DNA from: Cyanophora paradoxa
Taxonomy: Eukaryota; Glaucocystophyceae; Cyanophorales; Cyanophoraceae
Assembly: GCA_004431415.1 (NCBI GenBank)
Contig: QPMI01000423.1
Location: 186,001 to 250,000, forward strand
Direction: 5' to 3'
DNA length: 64,000 bases
The notes beneath the pieces were generated by a model. That model was not told where the DNA came from and did no database searches. It saw nothing but the letters and a program-made list of their open reading frames with translations. The translations under genes were made by a program, and so were the position numbers. Below, piece by piece: positions 17,638-27,479 of this stretch. Within the stretch, counting starts at the first letter, position 1; each line of letters begins with the position of its first letter.

Positions 17638-19038
17638 CTACTTTCGGGAACTGGATCGTAGATTTACCCGGGTTTGTGGTGCTGTATATGTCTCTTTTGA
17701 GGTCTGAAAATCCGTATACCATCTGTGGCTGTTGACCTCTGATAGCTTATGGGTTCCTGCTATGACCAACTTCTTAATTTCACGCTCCGCCTTCCCTTTC
17801 TTCTTAGTTCTGGCTTGCGTTAGCGGTTCTTCTGGGACATCATCCGCTTTTTCGATGCCTTCCTTTCGTATCGCCGAATCTATCCGGGCTTCTTCTTTGG
17901 CTTGTTCTAATGCATCACCTGTGGGCGCCTCATGATACTCTACACCTTTGATAGGTAACAGTTCGTGGAAAGCAAACCTTCCATCGACCATTTCACCATT
18001 AGGATTTCGTAACCGAAACTTAAAACCCTCCCTACCCTCGACAGTATAAACGATTCGCGACCAATTGACACCCTGTTTAGCGAATGGGTTCTTTTCTATT
18101 CTCACCCGCACAAACATACCCTTTTGAATACCGTCTAAGTAAGCCATCGACTTCTTAAACTTCTCATCTTCTAAACCTATGATCTCTCTATAATGCTCAT
18201 CTGTGGTTTCTGCGGGTTTTCTCTTAGTCGCTGAATGAACAGTATGGTTATAATTATACTCAATGTCACCCAATACATCGAAGAATCGCGCCGTGTTGTT
18301 TGCTATGCAATAGTTCGTAATAAGCCGCTTAATCTGCTTGTTAAAAGCTTCTATTCTACCCTGACTACGATGATCTGCAACATCGCTAATCTGATGATCG
18401 ATGAACTTCTTAGCAAGGTAATTAGTAAACATAGTATTAGTAAATTCGCTACCGCTATCACTTTGGACGCGTGCGATTGGTCGTGGCACTCTCTTTTGTA
18501 GCTGTTCGAATGCGGCAAGAGTCGTAATAGCGCTCTTGTCTCTCATCGGAATTATATAACCTGTTCTAAGCGTTGATTCCATAGCCGACATAAACGTATC
18601 GTATCCGTCATTTTGCTTCTTATAAGATGGGAAAAACAGAAGATCAATAACATAGGTATCGAGAGGCTGCCTAATTGGTATCATCGGGTCTCTCTTTCTT
18701 GAAAGGGTAGGCGCGTTAATCTGAACGACTTCCTGTTTATCATACCATTCCCTCATCTTCTTATAGTCTTCATCTGGTAGTTCTTTTCTCATAGCTCCGA
18801 AACCCTTATAACCGGTGCGCGGATCGTAAAACTTCTTAGCTATCTTAGATTCTTTTGTTACAGTATCAGTAGGCAATGCCTCCGGGATCAGTTCTTTAAC
18901 TATCTCAGACTTCTTTAAAATTCGTGTGTTCTTTTCCTCCACAGGAATGGTTATAGGTAGCATGTTACCCTGATCTTCTTTCATGCTCTTCTTTACGATC
19001 TTAGGAATGGGTCTTAATCCTATTAGTGATGACGGCAT
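17638..19038 (-). CDS. Retroviral-type integrase (rve, D,D35E)
   Basis: The 466-aa form starting at ATG 19,038 is preferred: its leader AATAAGGTAAAG before ATGCC matches those of the polymerase and lipase genes. The frame stays open to ATG 19,080 and to a GTG at 19,134, but those starts would crowd or overlap the divergent speD gene. The catalytic triad is Asp132 (VIDLLFF), Asp194 (QSDSGSEF) and Glu230 (QGRIEAF), with exactly 35 residues between the last two. A Lys-rich N-terminus precedes it and a basic C-terminal domain follows, as in Polinton integrases. It would join viral ends to host DNA, giving a short target duplication. No zinc-binding HHCC motif is evident. Confidence 0.92.
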   Translation of the reverse strand: MPSSLIGLRPIPKIVKKSMKEDQGNMLPITIPVEEKNTRILKKSEIVKELIPEALPTDTVTKESKIAKKFYDPRTGYKGFGAMRKELPDEDYKKMREWYDKQEVVQINAPTLSRKRDPMIPIRQPLDTYVIDLLFFPSYKKQNDGYDTFMSAMESTLRTGYIIPMRDKSAITTLAAFEQLQKRVPRPIARVQSDSGSEFTNTMFTNYLAKKFIDHQISDVADHRSQGRIEAFNKQIKRLITNYCIANNTARFFDVLGDIEYNYNHTVHSATKRKPAETTDEHYREIIGLEDEKFKKSMAYLDGIQKGMFVRVRIEKNPFAKQGVNWSRIVYTVEGREGFKFRLRNPNGEMVDGRFAFHELLPIKGVEYHEAPTGDALEQAKEEARIDSAIRKEGIEKADDVPEEPLTQARTKKKGKAEREIKKLVIAGTHKLSEVNSHRWYTDFQTSKETYTAPQTRVNLRSSSRK

Positions 19039-19082
19039 CTTTACCTTATTTCCGTAATTTAAATTTTCTATATAATTCATAA
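19039..19082. promoter_or_regulatory. Short divergent region between integrase and speD
   Basis: If the integrase starts at 19,038, 44 AT-rich bases separate the two divergent genes. The integrase-side leader matches the AAG-rich consensus; the speD side has TTCATAA before its ATG and does not. Control of speD may therefore differ from that of the replication genes. Confidence 0.4.
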
Positions 19083-19484
19083 ATGAACCATCGGGGCTTC
19101 CATGTAATGTTAGATTACAAGTTTTCGAATCCACTAATTACGGGAGTGGACAACTTAGAGACCACAACGAAATGGTTAATGCACTTTTTACAAGATATTA
19201 TACAAGAACAAGGTATACGAGTAGTCCACAAGCATTACGAGATTTTCGATGGTGGTCTTTCACCTCCGGGTTTTACTTTGGTTCTTTTATTAGATGAAAG
19301 TCACTGCACCGCACACTGTTACTCAAACGAGGGCATGTTAGCCATCGATATATTTAGTTGCGGAAGGGACGCGGAGCGAAAGACATGTAATATATCATGT
19401 TTAATAGAAGAGAGGATAATAGGTATCTTTGGTGGATCACCGCAAACGGAGAGACATAAAGTATCGAGATTTCCGACACGGTAA
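19083..19484 (+). CDS. speD: S-adenosylmethionine decarboxylase homologue (SpeD family)
   Basis: The 133-aa product has the length and motif order of the small bacterial/archaeal pyruvoyl-dependent AdoMet decarboxylases. It has an N-terminal GFHVMLD strand, then a DESHCTAH block and an AIDIFSCG block. The proenzyme should cut itself between Glu72 and Ser73, turning Ser73 into the pyruvoyl group; His78 and Cys93 align without gaps with His68 and Cys83 of the Thermotoga maritima enzyme, and Thr65 with its Ser55. The family makes decarboxylated AdoMet, the aminopropyl donor for spermidine; some relatives have switched to arginine or ornithine. Substrate cannot be told here. No spermidine synthase is nearby, so host enzymes would be needed. 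The AT-rich composition matches the virus, not the host. Confidence 0.9.
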   Translation: MNHRGFHVMLDYKFSNPLITGVDNLETTTKWLMHFLQDIIQEQGIRVVHKHYEIFDGGLSPPGFTLVLLLDESHCTAHCYSNEGMLAIDIFSCGRDAERKTCNISCLIEERIIGIFGGSPQTERHKVSRFPTR

Positions 19485-19533
19485 TAAATGGTAAAAGAAG
19501 ATGTAACAGGTTAATTAATTGTTTTTCAGTGTG

Positions 19534-19626
19534 GTGTTACAGGTGTTACAGGTCTATCCCAAAGTTCCAAGCCGCCGACCTCCTCCTAGGGGAAAGTTTG
19601 GGATGAACCTGTAACACCTGTAACAC
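19534..19626. repeat. Hairpin repeat copy 1 (tandem 9-mer arms)
   Basis: Perfect 20-bp arms at 19,534-19,553 and 19,607-19,626 are built from two tandem copies of TGTTACAGG. A second inner stem, ATCCCAAA with its complement, lies at 19,556-19,563 and 19,597-19,604. The loop is GC-richer than the surroundings and is shared with copy 2. Confidence 0.9.
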
Positions 19627-19763
19627 ATACCATTTTCAGTAAGAACCCATTAAAATAACATAATATCAGTCATAAAATACTATAAGTAATCATAATAATA
19701 ATACGTTATCTTTATTGTATTATACGCTCCGCGCTCCATACAGCACATTGTAGATGGTTACGT

Positions 19764-19854
19764 TGTTACAGGTGTTACAGGTCTATCCCAAAGTTCCAAA
19801 CCGCCGACCTCCTCCTAGGGGAAAGTTTGGGATGAACCTGTAACACCTGTAACA
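19764..19854. repeat. Hairpin repeat copy 2 (tandem 9-mer arms)
   Basis: This is a near-identical second copy of the hairpin, 229 bases downstream of copy 1, with 19-bp arms at 19,764-19,782 and 19,836-19,854 and one clear base change in the loop. A separate 30-bp direct repeat (CGCTCCGCGCTCCATACAGC core) occurs at 19,724-19,753 and 19,921-19,950, so the whole 19.5-19.95 kb spacer is built from duplicated blocks. No gene lies between speD and the host boundary. Confidence 0.9.
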
Positions 19855-20145
19855 CATAGGAAATACCATTATAATAACAGAAGATCTATTTAGAATACTA
19901 ACTTATCTTTCTTATAATACACGCTCCGCGCTCCATACAGCACATTGTAGCTGTTTACAACGGCGCCATATGCGCTCCATATCATCGTCGCATTATATCC
20001 AAAAGAACATTTTATTATTTTTCGACGGAATTCCGTTAGAATTTCACACAAATATTTCATTATTTTATTTATAATTTTATACAATTTTTCATTAAATGCA
20101 TACTCATATTATTTCCATATCATTATACACGATAATGCGTAATAT

Positions 20146-20444
20146 CACACATAGAGAAAGCCCGCGTTTTATCAGGAGGCGTGATATAATTTATCTAAGT
20201 TTAAAATCCACCTCAAATACAAATGATTACGAGAGATAGAGGTAAAATACATCGGAGATACGAATAAATTAAGTTTCAGTAAGGTTTTGGATAGTAATAT
20301 ATATGAAATACGCACATAAAAGACAAGAATAAAGGATAAAATACACATAAATTATCGTAAAATATGCAAGAAATATAGGTAAAATATAAACAAAATATAA
20401 TTAAACTTAGCCGAGGGATAAAACGCGGGCTTTCTCTATGTGTG
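20146..20444. repeat. 28-bp inverted repeat at the virus/host boundary
   Basis: A perfect 28-bp inverted repeat sits at 20,146-20,173 and 20,417-20,444; a further 10-bp pair (CTAAGTTTAA and its complement) lies inside at 20,195-20,204 and 20,401-20,410. The 299-bp unit is AT-rich and non-coding. Its outer edge is 12 bases from where host-repeat homology begins. It may be the viral end structure, or a separate foldback/MITE insertion. No clear target duplication flanks it. Confidence 0.8.
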
Positions 20445-20456
20445 TGAAGCACTGTG

Positions 20457-20826
20457 TTCCGCGCGCCCACGCCGCGGCGCATGCGCGGAACGATAGTATA
20501 TGCATTTGAGATGTAGAAAACGCCTTCCGCACGGTCTCTAAATGCGCCGGGCCGCGAGGACCCAGCCGTCCCCGAAAATTCGATCCTGGACGGACCTGCA
20601 CATCTTTCCGCGCGCCCTCGCGTCCTCACCCATGCCCATCGCTACAGTATTCATTTGAGATCTAAAAGAAGCCTTCGGCAAGCTCTGTGGACGCGAAAGA
20701 GCACGAGAACCCAGCCGACGCCAAATTTTCGATCCTGGACAGGCCGGCACATATTTCCGCGCGCCCTCGCCTCCGCAGCCCTGGACATCGATCCTGCGTC
20801 CATTGGAGACTCTATTTAAGCGATCT
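20457..20826. repeat. Host dispersed cassette, partial copy at boundary
   Basis: Homology to the GC-rich host cassette starts here with TTCCGCGCGCCC and covers about two and a half of the ~149-bp subunits, each marked by a GATCCTGGAC-type start (near 20,583 and 20,732). The copy is cut on its left by the viral element, so the virus probably landed in this repeat. Confidence 0.8.
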
Positions 20827-21875
20827 TCGGGCGAAGCCTCTTCCGTAGATCGATGGTGAACGTGCGGAATTATTTTTTTTCCACTCGAGTCCGATTGGTC
20901 CGAGCGTCCAGATTCGCGACCTCCGCAATGAAGGCGAACGGTCTCCGACGTGACATAGATGTGACTGGTACCCGACGAACCGCTGTCCCATCAGCGTCGC
21001 GCGAAAATCGAATTTCCCTCGCGGATCAATTCGGGTATTTATACCCCGGGGCTCGATCGCGAAACTCCAAAAAGTGGGACCCGGTCCCGCGACGAAAGCG
21101 CGCCAGGGACGCGCCAGAGCGGTCACAATGACAGCCAAGAGCGCGCGCATCGCGGCAAGCTCGGTTTCGGCCGCCGTGGACGCTCCAGTCACTTAGTGCA
21201 CAGAGTCGGCCGAAATTTTGATCCTGCCGGTTCCGGCCGGTCTCCCGACGCGCGCATTCGATGCGTACTGGCGCGCATAGACATTCCAGGGCCTGCGCAC
21301 TCCAGATATCCGCTTTTCGGAGCCGGAACAGTGCAGGAAGGTGCCCGATGTCAAAAATTCGATCCTGCACAGCCCCGGGCAACTTTCCGCGCGCCGACGC
21401 CGCGGCGCATGCGCGGATCAATAGTATACGCATTTCAGATGTAGAAGAAGCCTTCCGCACGGTCTCTAAATGCGCCGGGCCGCGAGGACCCAACCGACCC
21501 CGAAAATTCGATCCTGGATGGACCTGTGCATCTTTCCGCGCGCCATCGCGTCCGCATCCATGCCCATTGCTACAGTATTCATTTGAGATCTAAACGAAGC
21601 CTTTCGCAAGCTCTGTGGGCGCGAAAGAGCTCGAGAACCCAGCCCACGCCAAAATTTCGATCCTGGACAGGCCGGCACATATTTCCGCGCGCCCTCTCCT
21701 CTGCAACCATGTGCATCGATCCTGCATGCATTCGAGACTCTGTTTAAGCGTTTCGCAAGCTCTGCGCATGCGCCTGGCCGCGAGAATCTCGCCCCTCCCC
21801 TCAACGCTCTCCTCTCAATTTCCTCAGGGCCTCGAGCTCAACTACAGCTAGCTAGCTGATTGGCAGCACCACTCC
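20827..21875. repeat. Host dispersed cassette, full copy (twin of 27,531-28,579)
   Basis: This 1049-bp unit recurs at a constant offset of 6704 bases with only scattered changes. Its second half is made of degenerate subunits starting GATCCTG at 21,220, 21,361, 21,510 and 21,659 (spacing 141, 149 and 149). Most subunits contain a TTTCCGCGCGCC block, and several an ATAGTAT-like/CATTTGAGAT segment. Frames on both strands are open by composition only and are not counted as genes. Confidence 0.9.
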
Positions 21876-24620
21876 ACTGCTCGCGAAGCCCCTGCAAAGC
21901 CCGGCTGGTCAACTGGAAAAAAAGTCCAAATTGCAACAGCATCCGGCAGCAGCGCCTCTCGCCGACAGCAGCGCCCTGCGGTGCTCGCCGACACGCTCCT
22001 AGTCCCCGGTAGCATGGTGGCAGCACCTATGACGGCTTTGCGCTAGCTCCCGGCGCGCGACCCATCTCGCGTGCGCCGTCTTGCGACTTCCGCGCAGCCA
22101 GGTCGCTCGCAGCGCAACCAACGTTCTCAGCGTGTTAGATAAGGTCGGGATCGCACCTTGCCGCGTCCCCGGTCGAGCCGTGTGAGCTTCGGACCGTCGG
22201 CAGGCGACGAGCACCTTCGGCCGCCCGCGGGCCGGCCGGCCGCCCGCCGCGCGCCTCGTATCAATCCTGCCGCTCATAGATAGTGCAGGCATCACTAATG
22301 AGTGCGTGGTGAAGCCCTGCGCGCCCCCCCTCGCACACTCCGCGCCCTGACCGACCCGCCGCTCGCAGGCCCTGCGCCGCCGAGGCATCTTTCGCCGTCG
22401 CGGAGGCCGCTCACCGCTCGCCCGCATCGCTTAGGCCCGGGAACGCGCCGCCTGCGTGTCCTGCCGCGCCTCAGGCAGATGCGCGCTCGTGTGCAATCAA
22501 GCATGTCATGCGGTTCCAGATGGCATGGCTGCGACGGCGGGGCGGTGCGGGCTGAGATGTCTAGGGCCATGAGGGACATCTAGAGCACGCGCAGAGCCCG
22601 CGTACGGGCGGCGGCACGCACCCCGCGCCAGCGGCACCTGCTCCAGTGGGGGGGTGGCACCTGGCAGATTCGATTTCGCTGCTTACTGCGAGGGCCGCCG
22701 GGCCGACGCTAACGCAGATCGATGCAAAATTTAAAAGAGCATGCGCAGCTGGAGCGCGGCCCCGGCGCATGCATCCGCAGCGGAGATCGCCCGCTTCTCC
22801 AGAAGGCTTGGGGTGGGGGCACCTGCGCGATTTGATTTCGCTCCACACAGCAAGGGTTCGCTGGGCCGCCGCTAGCGCAGATCGATGCACACCTTGATAG
22901 AGCATGTGCGTATGCATCGCGGCCCGGAGGGGTGCATCCTTAGCGGAGATCGCTTGATCACAGTCAGTGAGGTAGTGAGAGCTAGTGAGTTTCTGGGCGA
23001 CGGGCTGGCCCCAGCGGCCCGCTCTTTGAGCCACAATCATTATCACATGTAGTTATATCACTGCTCCAAGATACAGGGTGATCCGAAGTGTTTTTGGGCC
23101 CCACCGATGTTTCGAGCTTTACTCGTAGGACCCTCTCTGGTACTTTCTAGTTTTCAAGTTCCAAAATGCCACCCTGACCTGCTCATGATGCCTTATTGAA
23201 GCATCAACTCACTTAACAATGATGATTTCACGTCCCCGGGGGTTTTCAAGGGTGCTGAAGACGATGGTAGCGGTACCGAAGGCCGCCGATTTAAGCCTGG
23301 GCCCGAATTTAAGATCCACTGCAACCTGGGGCCCCACATGCCCCCAGGACGATTCTCGCCCGCCCGGTTGCAGCCAGCGCCCGGGAAGCGAGATATATAT
23401 CATTTAGAGACATTTACAATATTCGGCTTGCTTAAAAGAGCGCTCGCTGACCCAGAAGGCGCAGGCGGGGCAGGCTACTCGAGAATCACGATCTCATTAT
23501 CAAGATCTCAGGACGCTGGCGAGCTACTGGCGCTCTACCGGCAGAACGCTGAACAGAGAGAGAACGCGGGGCGGAGGGGGCCGCAGCCCGGGAGGGCCGC
23601 AGAGGAGGGGGGGATGCAGCCCCGCTCAGGGGGTGGTGCAGCCTAGCTGCCCCTTCGAATCGCCGCCGGCTGCTGCCGCCTAAGCCGCGCGAAGCCGCAC
23701 CACTCTGCGCGAGAGCCGCGGGCGGCGGCATCAGCGGGCGCACTGGGCGGGAGCGTGCGGCGCGCGCGGGCAGCTGCAGGCGCACCGATCTCCAAGAGCG
23801 CTCGCGGCTCCCGTTGCTGCTGCCGGCGCTCAGGCGCTTCTATCGAGAACGAAAGCTCCTTTTCGGCTCCTTTTGCTGCGCGACAACCGTTCAGCGGCGC
23901 GGTGGCGGGCCGGCGCGGTGGCGGGCAAGCGCGGGGCCCTCGCCTCGTTCTCGGCGGTCGATCCTGACCTTCCTGGACGATTAGGCGGCTTCACCGGCGG
24001 TTCTAGACGGTCGGAAAGTCGGCGCGGATGCGTCTGAGACGAAGCGAGCGGCGAGCGATGCGCACCAGCGTGACCGGGAGCCGCCCCCGGGGCGTCGGAG
24101 CTGGGCGAGTCGACCGCGCTAGCTGCGAAGTGCGGGGGGTCGGCCAGACTTCTCAAAAGCCCACGGGCGACGCTCGGTTCCCCAGGGCACGGTTGGTCAA
24201 GAAAGGTAGAGAAGCGCATGACGCACACGACTGGTTTCACTCGCACCACCACCTTTTCGTTCATCCGAGCAATCTCAAACTGCGTGAGAGGCGGAGCAGG
24301 CGTTTGCAGCTCCGGTTGCGTGGGCGCTCTTCTCCGCGTTCCGAGAGCGGTAGAAGGCATTCTTAGACGGTTGACGATGCTCCGGCACCACCTCGTCGTC
24401 CAACGAAGGCGCGGTCTCTGCCGAGTCGCTCAAACGCCACCGAGCGGGCGCTCACGGTGCTGCAACGAGCTCTCTAGTGCTGTATGTGCTGGCGCGACGG
24501 GCGTGCTGTGCTTGCCGGCTCGCCGCCGGTGCCTGGTGAGAGAGTTCCCGGGTACAGGACGAATCGACTCGGCGGGGGGGGCAAATGCAAAAGTTTGTAT
24601 GGGCTTCGCGAGCAGTGTCC
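21876..24620. other. Host GC-rich DNA without recognisable gene
   Basis: I found no coding signal that resembles a known protein and no tRNA or rRNA. A degenerate ~162-bp tandem duplication lies at about 22,645-22,970 (GGCACCTG blocks at 22,656 and 22,818, then GATTTCGCT and GCAGATCGATGCA in both copies). The rest looks unique within the window. Long open frames here follow from the high GC content. Confidence 0.5.
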
Positions 24621-25900
24621 TCCCCTCATTATATTCTCACCGATTCCCCTAATTCCAAAATTATATTCTCTCAGGACAACTCCACTCAGGACAACTCCCC
24701 CCATAATTGCATTCCCTCTCAACAGCCCTCCCCTCCCCTCTCCCTGCCCCACCGACCCAAAGACAGCCACGATGGGCCGCGATGATTAAGGGGGGCGCGA
24801 GGTGGGCCGCTGAGGCTTCGCCCGATGTTTGGGACCCGCAGGGGCCCAGGGCTTGTCCGTATGTCAATGGTGAACGACCGGTTCTATTTTTTTTCCAATC
24901 GAATCCGATTGGTCCGAGCGTCCAGATTCGCAACCTCCGCAATGAAGGCGACCGATCCTCGAGGTGACTTGGCTGTCCGCGGACGTGACACTTATTTTTG
25001 GACTCGAAGCTCCCCTAAGACGATCGCTCTCCCGTCGGCGTCGCGCGAAAATCGCATTTCCCTCCAGGATCAATACCGGTATTTATACCCCGGGGATCGA
25101 CCGCGAAACTCCAAAAAGTGGGACCCGGTCCCGCGACGAAAGCGCGCCAGAGACGCACCAGAGCGGGCAGAATGAGAGCCAAGAGCGCGCGCATTGCGGC
25201 AAGCTCCATTTCGGGCGCCCTCAATGCTCCAGTCCAGAGAGTCAACCGAAATTTTGATCCAGCCGGTTCCGACCGGTCCCGCGACGCGCGCATTCGATGC
25301 GTACTGGCGCGCATAGACATAGCAGGGCCTGCGCACTCCAGATATCCGCTTTTCGGAGCCGGAACAGCGCAGGAAGGTGCCCGACAGCAGAAATTCGATC
25401 CTCCACGGTCCCGGGCACCTTTCCGCGCGCCGACGCCGCGGCGCATGCGCGGATCAATAGCATAAGCATTCGAGATGTAGAAGAAGCCTTTCGCACGGTC
25501 TCAAAATGCGCCGGGCCGCGAGGACCCAGCCGACCCCGAAAATTCGATCCTGCACGGACCTGTGCATCTTTCCGCGCACCCTCGCGTCCTCACCCATGCC
25601 CAACGCTACAGTAATCATTTGAGATCTAAACGAAGCCTTTCGCAAGCTCTGCGGCCGCGACAGAGCACGAGAACCCAGCCGACGCGAAAATTTCGATCCT
25701 GGACAGGCCTTCACATATTTCCGCGCGCCCTCGCCTCCGCAGCCCTGGACATCGATCCTGCATCAATTCGAGACTTTGTTTAAGCGATTCATAACCCCTG
25801 TACATGCGCCTGGTCGCGAGAACCTCGCCCATCCCTCAACAATCTCCTCTCAATTTCCTCAGAACCTGGAGCTCAACTACAACTACCTGATTGGCAGCAC
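24621..25900. repeat. Host dispersed cassette, diverged copy
   Basis: The left ~235 bases (24,622-24,857) match 28,578-28,823, including the CTCATTATATTCTC start and the TTTGGGACCCGCAGG block. The remainder follows the same order of blocks as 20,827-21,875, with more base changes. It ends in the shared GATTGGCAGCACCACTCC segment near 25,890-25,907. Confidence 0.8.
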
Positions 25901-26189
25901 CACTCCTCCCCTCATTATATTCGCTCTCAGGGACAGCTCTTCTCTCTCAGGGACAGGGAATTTCATTATTAAATTCTTTCAGGACAGCTCCTCTCAGGAC
26001 AACTCCTCCATAATTATATTCCCTCTCACTAGCCCTCCCTCCCCTCTCCCTGCCCCAATCATGCAATAGGCTACGTATACTGACAGCCGCGACGGACCAC
26101 GATAAATAATTATAAGGGGGACGTGCCCTGCACGGAAACAACCCCCTACTTAATTTCCCTCTCATGATCACCAAACTTTGAAACCTCCC

Positions 26190-27175
26190 TCCCCTCTCCG
26201 CAATAAAGACGAACGGTCTCGCATGTAACACAGTACCCACGGACGTTACATAGACGTGACATTTATTTTTGGACTCGAGGCTCCCTAAGACGACCGCTCT
26301 CCCGTGGGCGTCGCGCGAAAATCGAATTTCTCTCATGGATCAATTCCTGTATTTATACCCCGGGGCTCGATCGCGAAATCCCAAAAAGTGGGACCCGGTC
26401 CCGCGACGAAAGCGCGCCAGGGACGCGCCAGAGCGGTCAGAATGACAGCCAAGAGCGCGCGCATCGCGGCAAGCTCGATGTCGGCCGCCGCCGACGCTCC
26501 AGTCCGAAGAGTCGGCCGAAATTTTGATCCTGCCGGTTCCGGCCGGTCTCCCGACGCGCGCATTCGATGCGTACTGGCGCGCATAGACATACCAGGGCCT
26601 GCGCACTCCAGATATCCGCTTTTCGGAGCCGGAACAGCGCAGGAAGGTGCCCGATTTCAAAAATTCGATCCTGCACAGTCCTGGACAACTTTCCGCGCGC
26701 CCAGGCCGCGGCGCACGCGCGGAACAATAGTATAAGCATTTGAGATAAAGAAGAAGCCTTTCGCACGGTCTCTAAATGCGCCGGGCCGCGAGGACCCAGC
26801 CGACCCCGAAAATCCGATCCTGGACGGACCTGCGCATCTTTCCGCGCGCCCTCGCGTCCTCACCCATGCCCATCGCTACAGTATTCATTTAAGATCTAAA
26901 CGAAGCCTTCCGCAAGCTCTGTGGCCGCGACAGAGAACGAGAACCCAGCCGACGCCAAAATTTCGATCCTGGACAGGCCTTCACATATTTCCGCACGCCT
27001 TCGCCTCCGCAGCCCTGGACATCGATCCTGTATGCATTCGAGACTATGTTTAAGCGATTCGCAAGCTCTGCGCATGCGCCTGGCCGCGAGAACCTCGCCC
27101 GTCCCCTCAAGAATCTCCTCTCAATTTCCTCAGGGCCTCGACCTCAACTACAGCTAGCTGATTGGCAGCACCACT
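26190..27175. repeat. Host dispersed cassette, diverged copy
   Basis: Same block order as the other copies: a GACCGCTCTCCCGTGGGCGT segment, the TATTTATACCCCGGGG block at ~26,350, the GCTTTTCGGAGCCGGAACAG block at ~26,618, then the 149-bp subunits and the GATTGGCAGCACCACTCC end at ~27,160. The part between this copy and the previous one (25,900-26,190) holds CTCAGGACA-rich AT-richer DNA and no gene. Confidence 0.8.
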
Positions 27176-27479
27176 CCTCCCCTCATTATATTCTCTCTCA
27201 GCTGAACCAATTCCCCTCAGGACGGCTCCTCTCAGGACAACTCCTCCCATAATTATATTCCCTCTCAGCAGCTCTCCCCTCTCCCTAGGCCTGCCCCACC
27301 GACCAAGCCCCTCCTCAAGCTCCTCTTAATTCTCCTCTTATTATAAAGCTAGCTGCCCTGCACGAAAACTGCTCCCCTAATTATATTTCCTCTCACCAGC
27401 CCTCCCCTCCCCTCTCCTCTCCCCCACCGACCCAGAGACAGCCACGACGGGCCGCGATGAAAAAGGGGGGCGCGAGGAG

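Larger units (their letters stand above)
1..20456. mobile_element. Integrated Polinton-like virus (PLV/Maverick class), right-hand part
   Basis: This segment is AT-rich and intron-free, and genes abut or overlap on both strands, unlike the GC-rich intron-bearing DNA to its right. It encodes a protein-primed family B polymerase, an SF3 helicase fused to a TVpol-like domain and a D,D35E retroviral-type integrase; this combination is known from Polintons, PLVs and mavirus-like virophages. The right limit is set by host-repeat homology, which starts at 20,457 by comparison with the copies near 21,385 and 29,410. The left limit lies outside the window, so terminal inverted repeats and target-site duplications cannot be matched. 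Major and minor capsid proteins, packaging ATPase and protease were not recognised in the visible part. Apart from one duplicated and shifted gene tail, the large ORFs are intact, which suggests a recent insertion. Confidence 0.88.

Noticed and set aside
19081-19134. Integrase start at GTG 19,134
   Set aside because: It would overlap the speD start and use a non-ATG codon; ATG 19,038 has the leader shared with other viral genes.
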